A stretch of DNA of 64,000 nt. It comes from Neptuniibacter halophilus (GTDB taxonomy: Bacteria; Pseudomonadota; Gammaproteobacteria; Pseudomonadales; Balneatricaceae). Of the stretch, positions 35,491-46,359 are shown one piece after another; position 1 is the first letter of the stretch, and every line of letters starts with the position of its first letter. The notes beneath the pieces were generated by a model that made no database searches, was not told the origin of the DNA, and saw only the letters and a list, made by a program, of their open reading frames with translations. A program made the position numbers and the translations under genes. The DNA is taken from positions 1,860,001 to 1,924,000 of the forward strand of contig NZ_AP027292.1 of NCBI RefSeq assembly GCF_030295765.1. The letters run 5' to 3'.

Positions 35491-36514
35491 GCAGGAACCG
35501 GTTAAACGCGGTGCTGAAAGACAACAGCGCCCGGTTGCACCTCAACAACCCTCCCCCGCACAGAGCAAAGGCGCGGCGCGGCATAAGGTTGATCTGGCGG
35601 CCCAGAGCCGAAGCTGGATACGGCATCACAAACAAACTGCACGGGAAGCCCTGTTGCGCCTCAAAGCGACGCCGCTGCCAACGCTGATGACGCTGGCGGT
35701 GCTGGCGATTGCACTGGCCCTTCCGGGGCTGATGTTTGTTGGCCTGAAAAATATTCATCAACTCAGCGGTGAATGGAAAGGTGACCCCCGCATCTCCCTC
35801 TATCTGGATAAAAAACTCTCCGAGGCGGAGGCAGAAACCTTCAGTCAGCGTTTGCTGTTGCGCGAGGATCTGGCTGCAGTGGAACTGGTGAGTAAGGCTC
35901 AGGGACTGCATGAGTTTCAGCAGATCTCGGGGTTGGCTGATGTGCTGGAATTTCTCGATGATAACCCGCTGCCGGCAGTGGTAGTGGTACAGCCGCGCGA
36001 TGGCAGTAAGCTCAAACTGAGTACTCTGCAGCAGGAGCTGGCAGGGTTACCCGGCGTTGAACAGGCGGTACTGGATATGGTCTGGGTCGAACGGCTGGCG
36101 TCTTTTGTGCAACTGGCTAACCGGGTGGTACTGGTCTTAGGCGCGTTGCTGGCGCTCTCTGTATTGCTGGTGGTGGGTAACACGATTCGTCTGTTTATTG
36201 AGAACCGTAAAGATGAAATTCAGGTCGCGAAGCTGGTCGGGGCAACGGATGCCTGGGTGCGCCGGCCGTTTATCTACACCGGCTTCTGGTTTGGTTTGCT
36301 GGGGGCGCTGAGTGCCTGGTTACTGGTGCAGAGCAGTTTGCTGCTGATCAGCCGGCCGGTGGCCGAGCTGGCGGGGCTTTATCAGAGCGGTTTTGATCTT
36401 CAGGGGCTGGGCTTTGGCGACAGTCTGGTGCTTCTGCTGGTGGGCATACTGCTTGGCCTGTTCGGCGCCAAACTGGCTGTGGGCCGGCATCTGCGGGAGA
36501 TCGAGCCGCAGTAG
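35483..36514 (+). CDS. ftsX: Cell-division permease FtsX
   Basis: 343 residues from ATG 35483, with AGGGGAGG upstream. Basic cytoplasmic N-terminus, TM1 (LAVLAIALALPGLMFVGL), the periplasmic EnvC-binding loop (about 100-200), then three more TM helices (VVLVLGALLALSVLLVVGN and two near the C-terminus). FtsX-type MacB-like permease that transmits FtsE ATPase cycles to the periplasm. Confidence 0.96.
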   Translation: MAKQEPVKRGAERQQRPVAPQQPSPAQSKGAARHKVDLAAQSRSWIRHHKQTAREALLRLKATPLPTLMTLAVLAIALALPGLMFVGLKNIHQLSGEWKGDPRISLYLDKKLSEAEAETFSQRLLLREDLAAVELVSKAQGLHEFQQISGLADVLEFLDDNPLPAVVVVQPRDGSKLKLSTLQQELAGLPGVEQAVLDMVWVERLASFVQLANRVVLVLGALLALSVLLVVGNTIRLFIENRKDEIQVAKLVGATDAWVRRPFIYTGFWFGLLGALSAWLLVQSSLLLISRPVAELAGLYQSGFDLQGLGFGDSLVLLLVGILLGLFGAKLAVGRHLREIEPQ

Positions 36515-36536
36515 CCGGGTCGTCGCTTTGTCATAT

Positions 36537-36565
36537 TTGCGTTTTATACTTTAAGCCGCTATATT
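36537..36565 (+). promoter_or_regulatory. Candidate sigma-70 promoter of rpoH
   Basis: TTGCGT and TATATT separated by 17 bases, about 100 bases before the rpoH start codon. Other promoters, including stress-specific ones, may exist in the same 150-base gap. Confidence 0.4.
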
Positions 36566-36665
36566 TTTCGGTCCTCTGCTTACGCAGATGCGTTTTATTT
36601 TGGAACTTTATCACTGCAATTAAGTCATATCTGCGACGTTTAGAGCAGAATGATGCGAGGTCTTA

Positions 36666-37520
36666 ATGGGCACTAGCTTACAAGTTGTTGAAAACCTTTC
36701 TCCTGGCCAGAACCTGGATGCGTATGTTCAGACAGTAACAGCGATTCCGGTCCTGAGTGTTGAAGAGGAACGTTCTCTGGCTGAGCGGCTGCATTATGAG
36801 GGAGACGTAGAGGCTGCCCGTCAGCTTGTTATGTCACACCTGCGCTTCGTTGTGCACGTGGCTAAAACTTACTCCGGCTACGGCCTGCCACTGGGCGATC
36901 TGATTCAGGAAGGCAATGTGGGTCTGATGAAAGCGGTAAAACGTTTCGATCCGACCATGGGTGTACGTCTGGTTTCTTTTGCGGTGCACTGGGTAAAAGC
37001 CGAGATGCACGAGTTTATCCTGCGTAACTGGCGTATCGTTAAAGTAGCGACCACCAAAGCGCAGCGTAAGCTGTTCTTTAACCTGCGTTCCAAGAAGAAG
37101 GCACTGGGCTGGATGACCAATGATGAGGTCAATGCCATTGCTGAGGACTTGGGCGTAGAAGCTAAAACCGTACGTCAGATGGAAGGCCGTATGGCTTCCG
37201 TGGATACGGCGTTTGATGCACCTGAAGGTGCGGATGACGAGCAGGCTGCCTGGGCGCCGGCGCACTATCTTGAAGATAAAAGCGCTGACCCGTCGCTGCT
37301 GCTGGAAGATGCAAACTGGGAAGAAGACGCCCAGCGTCGTCTGATGGGGGCCATGGCCGAACTGGACGACCGCAGCAAGGATATTCTGGCTCGCCGCTGG
37401 CTGACCGACGACAAAGCAACCCTGCATGAGCTGGCCGCTGAATATGGCGTCTCTGCAGAGCGAATCCGTCAGTTGGAAAAAAACGCCATGAAAAAGATCC
37501 GGGTGACCATGGAGGCCTGA
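36666..37520 (+). CDS. rpoH: Heat-shock sigma factor RpoH (sigma-32)
   Basis: 284 residues, normal length. Region 2 with [23 protein letters not shown], the sigma-32-specific RpoH box ([12 protein letters not shown]), and region 4 helix-turn-helix ([19 protein letters not shown]). Directs RNA polymerase to heat-shock promoters. Located downstream of ftsX as in E. coli and Pseudomonas. Confidence 0.98.
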   Translation: MGTSLQVVENLSPGQNLDAYVQTVTAIPVLSVEEERSLAERLHYEGDVEAARQLVMSHLRFVVHVAKTYSGYGLPLGDLIQEGNVGLMKAVKRFDPTMGVRLVSFAVHWVKAEMHEFILRNWRIVKVATTKAQRKLFFNLRSKKKALGWMTNDEVNAIAEDLGVEAKTVRQMEGRMASVDTAFDAPEGADDEQAAWAPAHYLEDKSADPSLLLEDANWEEDAQRRLMGAMAELDDRSKDILARRWLTDDKATLHELAAEYGVSAERIRQLEKNAMKKIRVTMEA

Positions 37521-37537
37521 TCTCCGGTCATCTGAAT

Positions 37538-37562
37538 AAGCCGCTTTCGAGCGGCTTTTTTG
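37538..37562 (+). terminator. Terminator of rpoH
   Basis: AAGCCGCT pairs with AGCGGCTT around a TTCG tetraloop, followed by a T run. Confidence 0.9.
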
Positions 37563-37631
37563 TGTCTGCCAAACAGGGACAGGTGACGTAGAAATTCGCT
37601 ATAATTGCTTCTCTTTTATTCAGGATCTCCC

Positions 37632-38009
37632 ATGAGTAAGCGGCTCCAGACAGGGTGGGCGGCGTTAAGCGGTTTTTTAGCGGTGGCGCTGGGTGCCTTT
37701 GGGGCGCATGCCCTCAAAGCCAGTCTTGAGCCTGCGTTGTATCAGGCCTACCAGACAGCGGTTGAGTATCAGTTCTATCACACGCTGGTGCTGCTCTTCA
37801 TTGCCCTGACCGATAAGCTGCCTCAGGCTGGTTTAAATCGGGCCTATATGGCCTTTGCATCGGGGATCCTGCTGTTTTCCGGCAGCCTTTACGCCATGGC
37901 CCTGAGTGGCGAACGGATGCTGGGAGTGGTAACGCCGCTGGGCGGTCTGGCTCTGTTGGCAGGCTGGGCTCTGCTGGCGTATACCGCGATATTTTCTGAC
38001 AGGAGATAG
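37632..38009 (+). CDS. DUF423 membrane protein
   Basis: 125 residues from ATG 37632. Four predicted TM helices and the DUF423 signature LGAFGAHALK, followed by YQTAVEYQFYHTLVLL and ASGILLFSGSLYAMAL. Conserved inner-membrane protein of unknown function (YgdD-like). Four bases separate it from thiS, so they are probably cotranscribed; no thiamine link is known. Confidence 0.92.
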   Translation: MSKRLQTGWAALSGFLAVALGAFGAHALKASLEPALYQAYQTAVEYQFYHTLVLLFIALTDKLPQAGLNRAYMAFASGILLFSGSLYAMALSGERMLGVVTPLGGLALLAGWALLAYTAIFSDRR

Positions 38010-38013
38010 ATCA

Positions 38014-38214
38014 ATGCAGATCCAGGTAAATGGTGAGATGCTGCAGGTATCTGAAGGTACCACCCTGACCGGCCTGATTGATAAGCTGGAGCTGGGTGAG
38101 AAGCGGATTGCCGTTGAACTCAACCTTGAGATTGTGCCGCGTAGTGAGCATGCAGACACCATTCTGCAGGCTGCGGACCGGGTAGAGATCGTGCACGCCA
38201 TCGGTGGTGGCTGA
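38014..38214 (+). CDS. thiS: Sulfur carrier protein ThiS
   Basis: 66 residues, beta-grasp fold, ending in the required Gly-Gly (HAIGGG), which is thiocarboxylated to carry sulfur to ThiG. AGGAGA lies before the start. Gene order thiS-thiG-trmB is the usual pseudomonad arrangement. Confidence 0.96.
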   Translation: MQIQVNGEMLQVSEGTTLTGLIDKLELGEKRIAVELNLEIVPRSEHADTILQAADRVEIVHAIGGG

Positions 38215-38273
38215 GCACCTGTTACCCGAAAAGCCAGAGTAACCCTATAAAAATTATTGATTGGATGGACTTC

Positions 38274-39068
38274 ATGTCACAGCTAAATGATCCGTTAATT
38301 ATCGCAGGCCAGACGTTCAACTCACGTCTGCTGATTGGTACAGGTAAATACAAAGATCTGGAAGAAACCCGGCTGGCAATCGAGGCCAGTGGTGCTGAGA
38401 TCGTAACCGTGGCTGTGCGCCGTACCAATATTGGCCAGAATCCGGATGAGCCTAATTTGCTGGATGTGATCTCGCCGGATAAGTACACCATTCTGCCTAA
38501 CACCGCCGGTTGCTTTAATGCGGCAGATGCGGTGCGTACCTGTAAGCTGGCGCGCGAGCTGATGGATGGCCATGATCTGGTGAAGCTGGAAGTGCTGGGT
38601 GACCAGAAGACGCTGTATCCTAACGTAGTTGAAACGATCAAGGCGGCCGATGAGCTGGTACGTGATGGTTTTAAAGTCATGGTTTATACCAGTGACGACC
38701 CGATTGTTGCTAAAGAGCTGGAATCGATCGGCTGTGTCTCGATTATGCCGCTGGGCTCCATGATCGGTTCCGGTCTGGGGATTCTCAATCCACACAATAT
38801 CAACGTCATCATGGAAGACTGCAAAGTACCGGTTCTGGTCGATGCCGGTGTGGGTACTGCGTCTGAAGCGGCTGTGGCGATGGAGATGGGCTGTGAAGCC
38901 GTGCTGATGAATTCGGCGATTGCCGGTGCGCGCAACCCGATTCTGATGGCGTCGGCGATGAAAAAAGCGGTTGAAGCGGGCCGTGAGGCGTTCCTTGCCG
39001 GTCGTATGCCGCGGAAGAAGTACGCCAGTGCCTCTTCGCCGATGGAAGGTACGATTGTAGGTAAGTAG
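38274..39068 (+). CDS. thiG: Thiazole synthase ThiG
   Basis: 264 residues from ATG 38274, with GGATGGA upstream (ATG 38265 has no ribosome site). Family motifs: [17 protein letters not shown], Schiff-base lysine in [28 protein letters not shown] and MNSAIAGA. Forms the thiazole phosphate of thiamine from deoxyxylulose phosphate, dehydroglycine and ThiS thiocarboxylate. Confidence 0.97.
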   Translation: MSQLNDPLIIAGQTFNSRLLIGTGKYKDLEETRLAIEASGAEIVTVAVRRTNIGQNPDEPNLLDVISPDKYTILPNTAGCFNAADAVRTCKLARELMDGHDLVKLEVLGDQKTLYPNVVETIKAADELVRDGFKVMVYTSDDPIVAKELESIGCVSIMPLGSMIGSGLGILNPHNINVIMEDCKVPVLVDAGVGTASEAAVAMEMGCEAVLMNSAIAGARNPILMASAMKKAVEAGREAFLAGRMPRKKYASASSPMEGTIVGK

Positions 39069-39125
39069 GCGCAGGTAACATCAGCGTCGGAAAATAAGCC
39101 GCCAGATCGGCTACACTGATATTTC

Positions 39126-39158
39126 GCAGCCTGATCATTTGGTCGGGCTGCTTTGTTT
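39126..39158 (+). terminator. Possible terminator after thiG
   Basis: GCAGCCTGA pairs with TCGGGCTGC, with a T-rich stretch following. It lies only about 20 bases before the trmB start, so it may attenuate rather than stop trmB transcription. Confidence 0.55.
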
Positions 39159-39178
39159 TAATTTTTTGGATCGATCAG

Positions 39179-39898
39179 ATGTCAGAACAGAACAACAGCG
39201 AACAGCAGAACCCTGAAGAAAAGCATATGCGGACAGTGAAAAGCTTTGTCCTGCGCGCCGGACGTATGACCGAAGGTCAGCAGAAAGCGATGGAAGCGGT
39301 ATGGCCGCGGATGGGACTTGAGCTGCAGCAGGGCAAGCTGGATCTGGCCGAAGTGTTCGGTCGTGAGGCGCCGGTGGTGCTGGAGATCGGCTTCGGTATG
39401 GGGGATTCGCTGATTGAGATGGCCAAGGATCAGCCAGAGAAAAACTATATCGGTATCGAAGTACACCGCCCCGGTGTTGGCCGCCTGCTGAGCAATGCTG
39501 AAAAAGCGGGACTGGAGAATATCCGGGTGTTCTGTGACGACGCCATTGAGGTGCTGGCGCAGTGTATTCCTGACGCCAGCCTTGATTGCATCCAGTTGTT
39601 CTTCCCTGATCCGTGGCATAAAAAGCGCCACCACAAGCGTCGTATTGTGCAGCCTGAGTTTGCTGAAACCCTGCGTAAGAAACTGAAGCAGGGTGGCGTT
39701 TTCCATATGGCAACCGACTGGGAAAACTACGCTGAGCATATGATGGAAATTATGAGTGCCGCACCGGGTTACCGTAATCAGGCGGGCGAAGGCTGTTACT
39801 CAGATCAGCCGCACTGGCGTCCGGTGACCAAATTCCAGAAGCGTGGTGAGCGTCTGGGGCACGGTGTCTGGGATCTCATGTTTGAAAAGGTTGATTAA
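39179..39898 (+). CDS. trmB: tRNA (guanine-N7)-methyltransferase TrmB
   Basis: 239 residues. SAM-binding [17 protein letters not shown] and [10 protein letters not shown], plus the family motif [20 protein letters not shown]. Methylates G46 of tRNAs. The N-terminal 20 residues are a polar extension ([15 protein letters not shown]). Confidence 0.97.
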   Translation: MSEQNNSEQQNPEEKHMRTVKSFVLRAGRMTEGQQKAMEAVWPRMGLELQQGKLDLAEVFGREAPVVLEIGFGMGDSLIEMAKDQPEKNYIGIEVHRPGVGRLLSNAEKAGLENIRVFCDDAIEVLAQCIPDASLDCIQLFFPDPWHKKRHHKRRIVQPEFAETLRKKLKQGGVFHMATDWENYAEHMMEIMSAAPGYRNQAGEGCYSDQPHWRPVTKFQKRGERLGHGVWDLMFEKVD

Positions 39899-40065
39899 TG
39901 GCTTGCTGCCGGCAGGCGCCTGATTAGATTCCGCTATACCGATCTATATCATGGTTCTGCCGGCATGTAGCAGGTAAGCTGGGCCGACGTGATGGATGGA
40001 TTTCCCCGGCTGAATGGATTTGGCTAATATGAATGTACAGTAATTAGCGAGGTCCTCCAGGCGTA

Positions 40066-42576
40066 ATGGAGTCATCCCCATATCAGCATAAACCCCTCTT
40101 GGTGCATCAGGTCGCGCAACGTGATCTGGTTACCTGTGCGCCGGGAGACAGTGCTGAGCATGTGGTTCAACAGTTGGCACGGCACAAAATCGGCTGTGTG
40201 GTGGTCTGCTCTGAAGACCGTCCGGTCGGTATTGTTACCCGTCGCGACATCCTGCGGCTCACCGTAGAAGGTGAAGATCTCTCCTTTGTTCGGGTGATGG
40301 GCTTTATGTCCTCCCCGGTCCAGACTGCACAGTACAAGGAATCGATTGATGACGCCGGGCTGCGTTTTCTGGCATCCGGCTTTCGCCATCTGGTAGTGGT
40401 GGATGATGATGGCGCGCTGTTTGGCATTCTTTCTGAAACCGATGTGGTGAACAGTCAGGGCGTTGAGCATGACCTGTTCCTGCGCTCGGTTTCGCAGGTG
40501 GTCAGTCGAGACCCGCTTATTCTTCCCCATGATCAATCCCTGAGGCTGGCGATTGAGCGCCTTAAGGCCACAGGTCGCAGTGCGGCACTGGTCAGCCGCG
40601 ACCGGGATGTGATCGGCATTATCACAGAAAACGATCTGATCGCCTGTCTGGCCGGAGGCTCACTGGATACCACGCTGGCTGAAAGTATCTCCGGTGAGCT
40701 GGTCTGTGTTGAGGAGGATCTGAGCCTCTATAACGCACGGAAGATCTTCCGTCAGAATCATTTCCATCATCTGGGTGTGAAAAGCCACGATGGCCGGGTT
40801 ATCGGTCTTCTCTCCTACAGCGATATTCTGCGGAATGTGGAGATGGACTATGTCTATCGCCTGAAAGAACTGTTGAATGAGCGTGACCGGGCACTGCAGA
40901 TGTCACAGCAGAACCTGAAGCTGGCGGATAAGGTTATCGAGGCCTCCATGGAGGCGATCGTGGTGACGGATACACAGGCGCGTATCCAGCGGGTCAACCC
41001 GGCCTTCACCGAGATTACCGGTTACGAGGAGTGGGAAGTGTTGGGTAAAAACCCCAATCTGCTCAGCTCCGGCCGGCACGATGAAGAGTTCTACAAAACA
41101 ATGTGGCGCTCTCTGACCGAAAAGGGCAGTTGGCAGGGGGAGATATGGAACCGGCGTAAAGATGGATCTATCTACCCGGAATGGCTGACCATCACGGCGG
41201 TTGAAGATGAGAGCGGCCAGATCTGCCAGTATGCTTCGATCTTTTCTGATCTGACCGAGATTAAAAAGTCTGAAGCGCGGATTAAGCGTCTGGCTTATTT
41301 TGATGAACTGACCCGGCTGCCCAACCGGAAGATGTTTAATGACCGCCTTAAACTCTCGCTGGGTTATGCACAGGAACATAGCCTTAAAGTTGCACTGGTA
41401 TTCCTCGATCTGGACTATTTTCAGCGGGTTAATGACCGCTTTGGTCTGGAGGGGGGAGATCAGGTTCTGCGCGAGCTGGCACGGCGGATCGAGCTGTTGC
41501 TGGATGAAGGCGATACCGCCGCGCGGTTTGGTGGTGATTCTTTCAATATGATTCTGACCGATGTGGAAGATGATAATGCGGTCAGTGATTTCCTTAATCG
41601 TCTTCTTGAATCGGTGAATCAGCCGGTGCTGCTTAACGGTAGCGAGCTGAACCTGACCGTGAGTGTCGGGGTGAGTTTCTTCCCTACCGATGCCACTGAA
41701 CCGGAAGAGCTTTTTCAGTGTGCTGAGGCCGCGGTAAAGCAGGCTAAGGACTTTGGCCGCAACAGTTATCGTTTCTTCTCCTCCGAACAGCATCAGTTGG
41801 TGCAATCCCGCTACCGTATGGCGAATGATCTGCACCGGGCAATCGAGACCCGGCAGTTTGATCTCTACTATCAGCCAAAAGTGGATCTGGCCCAGCGCAA
41901 GACGACCGGGGTCGAAGCTTTGATTCGCTGGCGTCATCCTGAGCTTGGTTTTGTGCCGCCGGATGAATTTATTCCTCTGGCAGAAGACCTCGGCCTGATC
42001 GATCAGATAGGTCACTATGTGATGACAGAGGCTGTGCGTCAGGCAGCCGAATGGCATGCGCAGGGTTTGTCTATTCCGGTAGCGATCAACGTATCCGCCA
42101 AGCAGGTCCAGCGGCGTGATGTGGTCGAGGAGATCCTGCAGGTGCTCGAAACTTATCAACTGCCACCCTACCTGTTGTCGGTAGAGCTGACGGAAAGCAG
42201 CTTTCTGCATTGTCTGGAGCAGACTCAGGTGGCGATCGATCAGTTAAGGACTGAGGGGTTACGGATTGCGATTGATGATTTCGGCACCGGGTATTCCAGC
42301 CTCAGCTATATTCGCAACATCAGTATGGATGTGCTGAAGATTGATCGCAGCTTTCTGATCAATATCGATACGTCTGATGTGGATCGCACCATTGTTTCGT
42401 CGATTATTGAGATGAGTCAGGCGATGGGACTTGAGGTGGTCGCCGAGGGGATTGAGACCGAGATCCAGTTCGCTATGCTGAAGGCGTTGAATTGTGACCA
42501 GATACAGGGTTACCTGATTGCACGGCCAATGCCGGCTGAGGAATTTATAAGCTGGTATCAGGAACAGCAGGCTTAA
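40066..42576 (+). CDS. CBS(x4)-PAS-GGDEF-EAL c-di-GMP protein
   Basis: 836 residues. Four CBS motifs (about 15-65, 76-130, 145-195, 205-256) form two Bateman modules able to bind adenine nucleotides, then PAS (285-400), GGDEF (405-570) and EAL (585-830). The GGDEF site is degenerate (RFGGDSF), so cyclase activity is unlikely. The EAL site is complete: VEALIRW, INVSAKQ, ELTESS, IDDFGTGYSSLSY, VVAEGIET and IQGYLIARPM. Predicted energy-sensing phosphodiesterase, cytoplasmic. Confidence 0.93.
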   Translation: MESSPYQHKPLLVHQVAQRDLVTCAPGDSAEHVVQQLARHKIGCVVVCSEDRPVGIVTRRDILRLTVEGEDLSFVRVMGFMSSPVQTAQYKESIDDAGLRFLASGFRHLVVVDDDGALFGILSETDVVNSQGVEHDLFLRSVSQVVSRDPLILPHDQSLRLAIERLKATGRSAALVSRDRDVIGIITENDLIACLAGGSLDTTLAESISGELVCVEEDLSLYNARKIFRQNHFHHLGVKSHDGRVIGLLSYSDILRNVEMDYVYRLKELLNERDRALQMSQQNLKLADKVIEASMEAIVVTDTQARIQRVNPAFTEITGYEEWEVLGKNPNLLSSGRHDEEFYKTMWRSLTEKGSWQGEIWNRRKDGSIYPEWLTITAVEDESGQICQYASIFSDLTEIKKSEARIKRLAYFDELTRLPNRKMFNDRLKLSLGYAQEHSLKVALVFLDLDYFQRVNDRFGLEGGDQVLRELARRIELLLDEGDTAARFGGDSFNMILTDVEDDNAVSDFLNRLLESVNQPVLLNGSELNLTVSVGVSFFPTDATEPEELFQCAEAAVKQAKDFGRNSYRFFSSEQHQLVQSRYRMANDLHRAIETRQFDLYYQPKVDLAQRKTTGVEALIRWRHPELGFVPPDEFIPLAEDLGLIDQIGHYVMTEAVRQAAEWHAQGLSIPVAINVSAKQVQRRDVVEEILQVLETYQLPPYLLSVELTESSFLHCLEQTQVAIDQLRTEGLRIAIDDFGTGYSSLSYIRNISMDVLKIDRSFLINIDTSDVDRTIVSSIIEMSQAMGLEVVAEGIETEIQFAMLKALNCDQIQGYLIARPMPAEEFISWYQEQQA

Positions 42577-42590
42577 ACGTAAGGCGGATA

Positions 42591-42628
42591 AAAAAGCCCC
42601 GGCTCAGGGAGTCTCCGCTAAGCCGGGG
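42591..42628 (-). terminator. Terminator of putA
   Basis: On the minus strand CCCCGGCT pairs with AGCCGGGG, followed by CTTTTTTATCC; a second internal stem (GGAG/CTCC) is nested. It serves putA. Confidence 0.8.
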
Positions 42629-42695
42629 TGAAAGATCTTCGAATTTTGCCCATGATCCAAAAAACGAAGTAAGTGGAAAAGGTCGCTGCCGGGGA

Positions 42696-45600
42696 TTAGT
42701 CGGCAGCAGCAATCAGGCTGGCATTACCGCCTGCTGCGGTGGTGTCGATGCAGAGGTGACGTTCCAGTACAAAGCGTTCCGGTTGATCGACCTCGGTGAT
42801 CAGCGGCAGCAGAGCTTCCACGCTGGCGGTGATGGTTGCGGTGCCATCACCCTCGTTAGCAGTCACGTCGGACAGGGTTACGGTAGTGGTATCCAGCGTA
42901 TCGTCAACAGTAACTGTCGCTGTATCGCTGGTATCGAGGTCTTCGAAGTTACCGCCTGTCACTCAACTGACCCTCAGCACCGGCAACCGGCAGACCCTGC
43001 TCGGCACAATGGCGCAACAGGCCGTCAATGCCTTCAGCAATGATCACGACCGCATTCCCCTGAGCCAGCGCGACCGCTGCCTGCTGAGTCGCCTGTGCGG
43101 CATCCGGGCCCAGGCAAAGTACAACGCCGCGGCCATTTTCGGAGAGCAGGTTGAGCTCGCCGGTGGGGCCTGGCATCTGTTCAGCGCGCTGTGCCGGCAG
43201 AGATACAGAATTCAGTTGCTCTGCAAACAGCGACTGAAGCTTGCTCAGGCGCTCGTTATCGGTTGCCCAGCGTGCAGGCTTGAGGCCGTCGATCAGTGTC
43301 TGCAGGGTTGCCGCATCAATGCTGGCTGCTTCGCTGCTGAACGCAGTGCTGGTCACGGCAGAGCGGGTAAAACGCTTCACATAGTGCGGGCCGCCCGCTT
43401 TAGGGCCGGTACCCGAGAGGCCTTCGCCACCGAATGGCTGAGAGCCGACAATCGCACCGATCTGGTTACGGTTAACGTAGATATTACCCACCGCAATCTG
43501 GTTAACGATCCTTTCAACACGGCTATCAACACGGGTGTGCAGGCCGAAAGTCAGGCCGTAACCTTTGCTGTTGATTGCAGCGACAACCTTGTCGATATCT
43601 TTCGCTGCAAAGGTCGCAACGTGCAGCACCGGGCCAAAAATTTCTTCTTCCAGCTCTTCGATGCCGTCTACCTTGAGAACGGTCGGGGCAACAAAGGTAC
43701 CTTGCTGTGGCGCATCCATCTGTTTCAGCAGGCGGCCACGTGCGGCAAAAGCGGCACAGTGCTGGTCGATCTTCGCTTTGGCAGCGCTGTCGATAACCGG
43801 GCCTACATCCGTGCTCAGCAACCATGGGCTGCCCATGCGCAGTTCATCCATAGCGCCATAGAGCATCTCCAGCAGGTTATCGGCGATATCTTCCTGCAGG
43901 TACAGCACGCGTAGTGCTGAGCAGCGCTGGCCGGCGCTCTGGAAAGCCGACATCAGTACATCACGCACAACCTGTTCCGGCAGGGCGGTAGAGTCAACGA
44001 TCATTGCGTTCATGCCACCGGTTTCAGCAACCAGTGGTGCATCGGGAGCCATCTTCTCCGCCATCACCTGATTGATCCGCTGTGCGGTCAGGGTGGAGCC
44101 GGTAAAGCAGACGGCAGCAATGCGTGGGTCTGATGTCAGTGGTGCGCCTACTGCCAGACCTGAACCCGGCAGCAACTGAACTACGTCAGCCGGAATGCCG
44201 GCTTCGTGCATCAGTTCAACCGCACGGGCAGCCATCAGCGGCGTCTGATCGGCCGGTTTAGCCAGTACGCTGTTACCCGCGGCCAGTGCCGCTAGTACCT
44301 GACCTGAGAAAATTGCCAGCGGGAAGTTCCACGGCGAGATACAGGTGATGATGCCACGGGCATCGGCTGCGGCGTGTTTCTCGGCTTCATTGGCGTAGTA
44401 GCGCGCAAAGTCCACTGCTTCACGTACTTCGCCTACCGCATCCAGCAGGGTTTTACCCGCTTCGCGGCTGGCCAGAGCAAACAGTTCTGCGGCGTTCGCT
44501 TCATACAGGTCAGCTACACGACGCAGGCAGGCTGCGCGTTCTTTCGCATCGGCCTGTGACCAGCGCGCGAAGCCTTCACCGGCAGCGACAATGGCGTTTT
44601 CGATATCTTCAGGGCAACTGCTGGTTACCGTGCCAACCTGATCAGCCGGATCGGCCGGGTTCAGTACCGGGGTAGTGTCGCTGCTCTGTGATGTGGCTGC
44701 GATCAGTGGCTTAGCCTGCCACTGAGAGTTCTGGAATTCACTGCGCTGCGGTTCAAGCTGTTGCAGAGTTGTATGATCGGTAATGTCCCAGCCTTTAGCG
44801 TTAATACGCTTGGCGCCAAAAATCTGCGCCGGTGTCGGAATGCGCTGGTTGGACAGATCGCCGCCGTTGGCCAGAATCTGGCTGAACGGATCGCGGGCGA
44901 TCTCTTCCGGTGTGATCCGGGTGTCTACGATCTGGTTTACAAAGGAGCTGTTTGCCCCGTTTTCCAGCAGACGGCGTACCAGATAAGCCAGCAGATCACG
45001 GTGAGCGCCTACCGGTGCGTAGATCCGGCAGCGGGTGTTGTTGGCTTTGAGTACGGTATCGTGCAGGGATTCGCCCATGCCGTGCAGGCGCTGGAACTCA
45101 AAGTTATCCACATTGTTCTGCTGGGCCATGTAGAGGATGGCGGCAGCAGAGTGTGCATTATGGGTAGCGAACTGAGGGTAGATGCGGTCGGTCATACCCA
45201 GCAGCTTTTCAGCGCAGCACATGTAGGACAGATCGGTGTTGATCTTACGGGTAAATACCGGGAAGCCGTCGAGGCCCAGTACCTGAGCGCGCTTGATCTC
45301 TGCATCCCAGTAAGCGCCTTTAACCAGACGCACCATGATACGGCGCTGCAGACGCTCAGCGGTATGATACAGCCAGTCAAGTACATGGCTGGCACGCTGG
45401 CCAAAGGCCTGTACCACAATGCCAAAGCCATTCCAGCCTTCAAGGCGGGGATCGGCGAGTACCGCTTCAATGACATCCAGTGACAGATCCAGACGGTCTG
45501 CTTCTTCTGCATCAATGTTAAAGCCCATGTTGGCTTCTTTAGCCTGAATGGCCAGACTCAGGGTGCGCTCGACCAGCTCCTGCATCACCCGTTCACGCTG

Positions 45601-46359
45601 ACCGACTTCGTAGCGTGCGTGCAGTGCAGACAGTTTTACCGAGATACCCGGGTTGCTGCGGATATCGTCGCTTTTGCAGCTCGGTGTCAGTTCGCTGATC
45701 GCTTTGGCGTAGGCCTGATGGTAGCGCAGTGCATCGGCATCGGTGCGTGCAGCTTCGCCGAGCATATCGTAAGAGTAGGTGTAACCCTGCTTTTCCAGTT
45801 TGCTGGCGCGCTTCGTCGCTTCCTGAATCGTGCGGCCCAGAACAAACTGGCGGCCCAGCTCTTTCATCGCCTGAGATACCGCGGTACGTACGACCGGTTC
45901 ACCCAGACGTTTGATCATCCCTTTCAGGGTGGAGCCCACGCCTTTATTGTCATCTTCCTGCAGCAGTTTGCCGGTGATCAGCAGTGCCCAGGTAGAGCTG
46001 TTCACCAGAGAGGAGGCGGACTGGCCAAGGTGACCTTTCCAGTTACCCGGTACGACTTTGTCTTCGATCAGTGCGTCGATGGTCATGCTGTCCGGAACAC
46101 GCAGCAGCGCTTCGGCGAGACACATCAGGGCAACACCTTCTTTGGTGGTCAGGCCGTATTCGGCGAGAAACTTTTCCATCATTGAAGGGGTGCTTTCCGT
46201 GCGAACCTTGCGCACCAGATCGGCGGCATTCGCAGAGATCGCCTGGCGGTCCTGTTCGCTGATGCGGGCGTTATTGATCAGCTTGCTGATAGTATCGGTT
46301 TCGTTAGCCAGATAGTTTTCACGGATGTTCTGGCGGCACTGGTCGATTGATAAGCTCAT
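42696..46359 (-). CDS. putA: Bifunctional proline dehydrogenase/P5C dehydrogenase PutA, C-terminus disrupted
   Basis: Start ATG 46359. Proline dehydrogenase domain (about 130-480) with SVKLSALHARYE, VRLVKGAYWDAEI and ENGANSSFV; aldehyde dehydrogenase domain (about 560-1020) with ISPWNFPLAIFSGQ, ETGGMNAMIVD and catalytic Cys in SAGQRCSALRVL. No ribbon-helix-helix DNA-binding domain at the N-terminus. The main frame ends after EGQLS at 42949-42951. The true C-terminal tail (ALLPLITEVDQPERFV to GGNASLIAAAD, 42696-42818) is in another frame, joined to a foreign adhesin-like block. Oxidises proline to glutamate; a peripheral membrane protein. Confidence 0.93.
42819..42962 (-). other. Foreign adhesin-repeat fragment inside putA
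   Basis: About 144 bases. In the minus strand they encode VTGGNFEDLDTSDTATVTVD, DTLDTTTVTLSD and ANEGDGTATITASV. These are the hallmarks of tandem Ig-like repeats in giant RTX/LapA-type adhesins and have no place in PutA. The block is in frame with the PutA tail but out of frame with the rest, and replaces roughly 40 residues of the PutA C-terminal domain. Block edges are approximate. Confidence 0.85.

Noticed and set aside
37962..38014. A TPP riboswitch before thiS
   Set aside because: The gap to the DUF423 gene is only 4 bases and no THI-box sequence is present.
42696..42962. A separate 88-codon gene with adhesin-like repeats on the minus strand
   Set aside because: Its second half is plainly the PutA C-terminal tail, so it is a fragment of a chimeric putA, not an independent gene.
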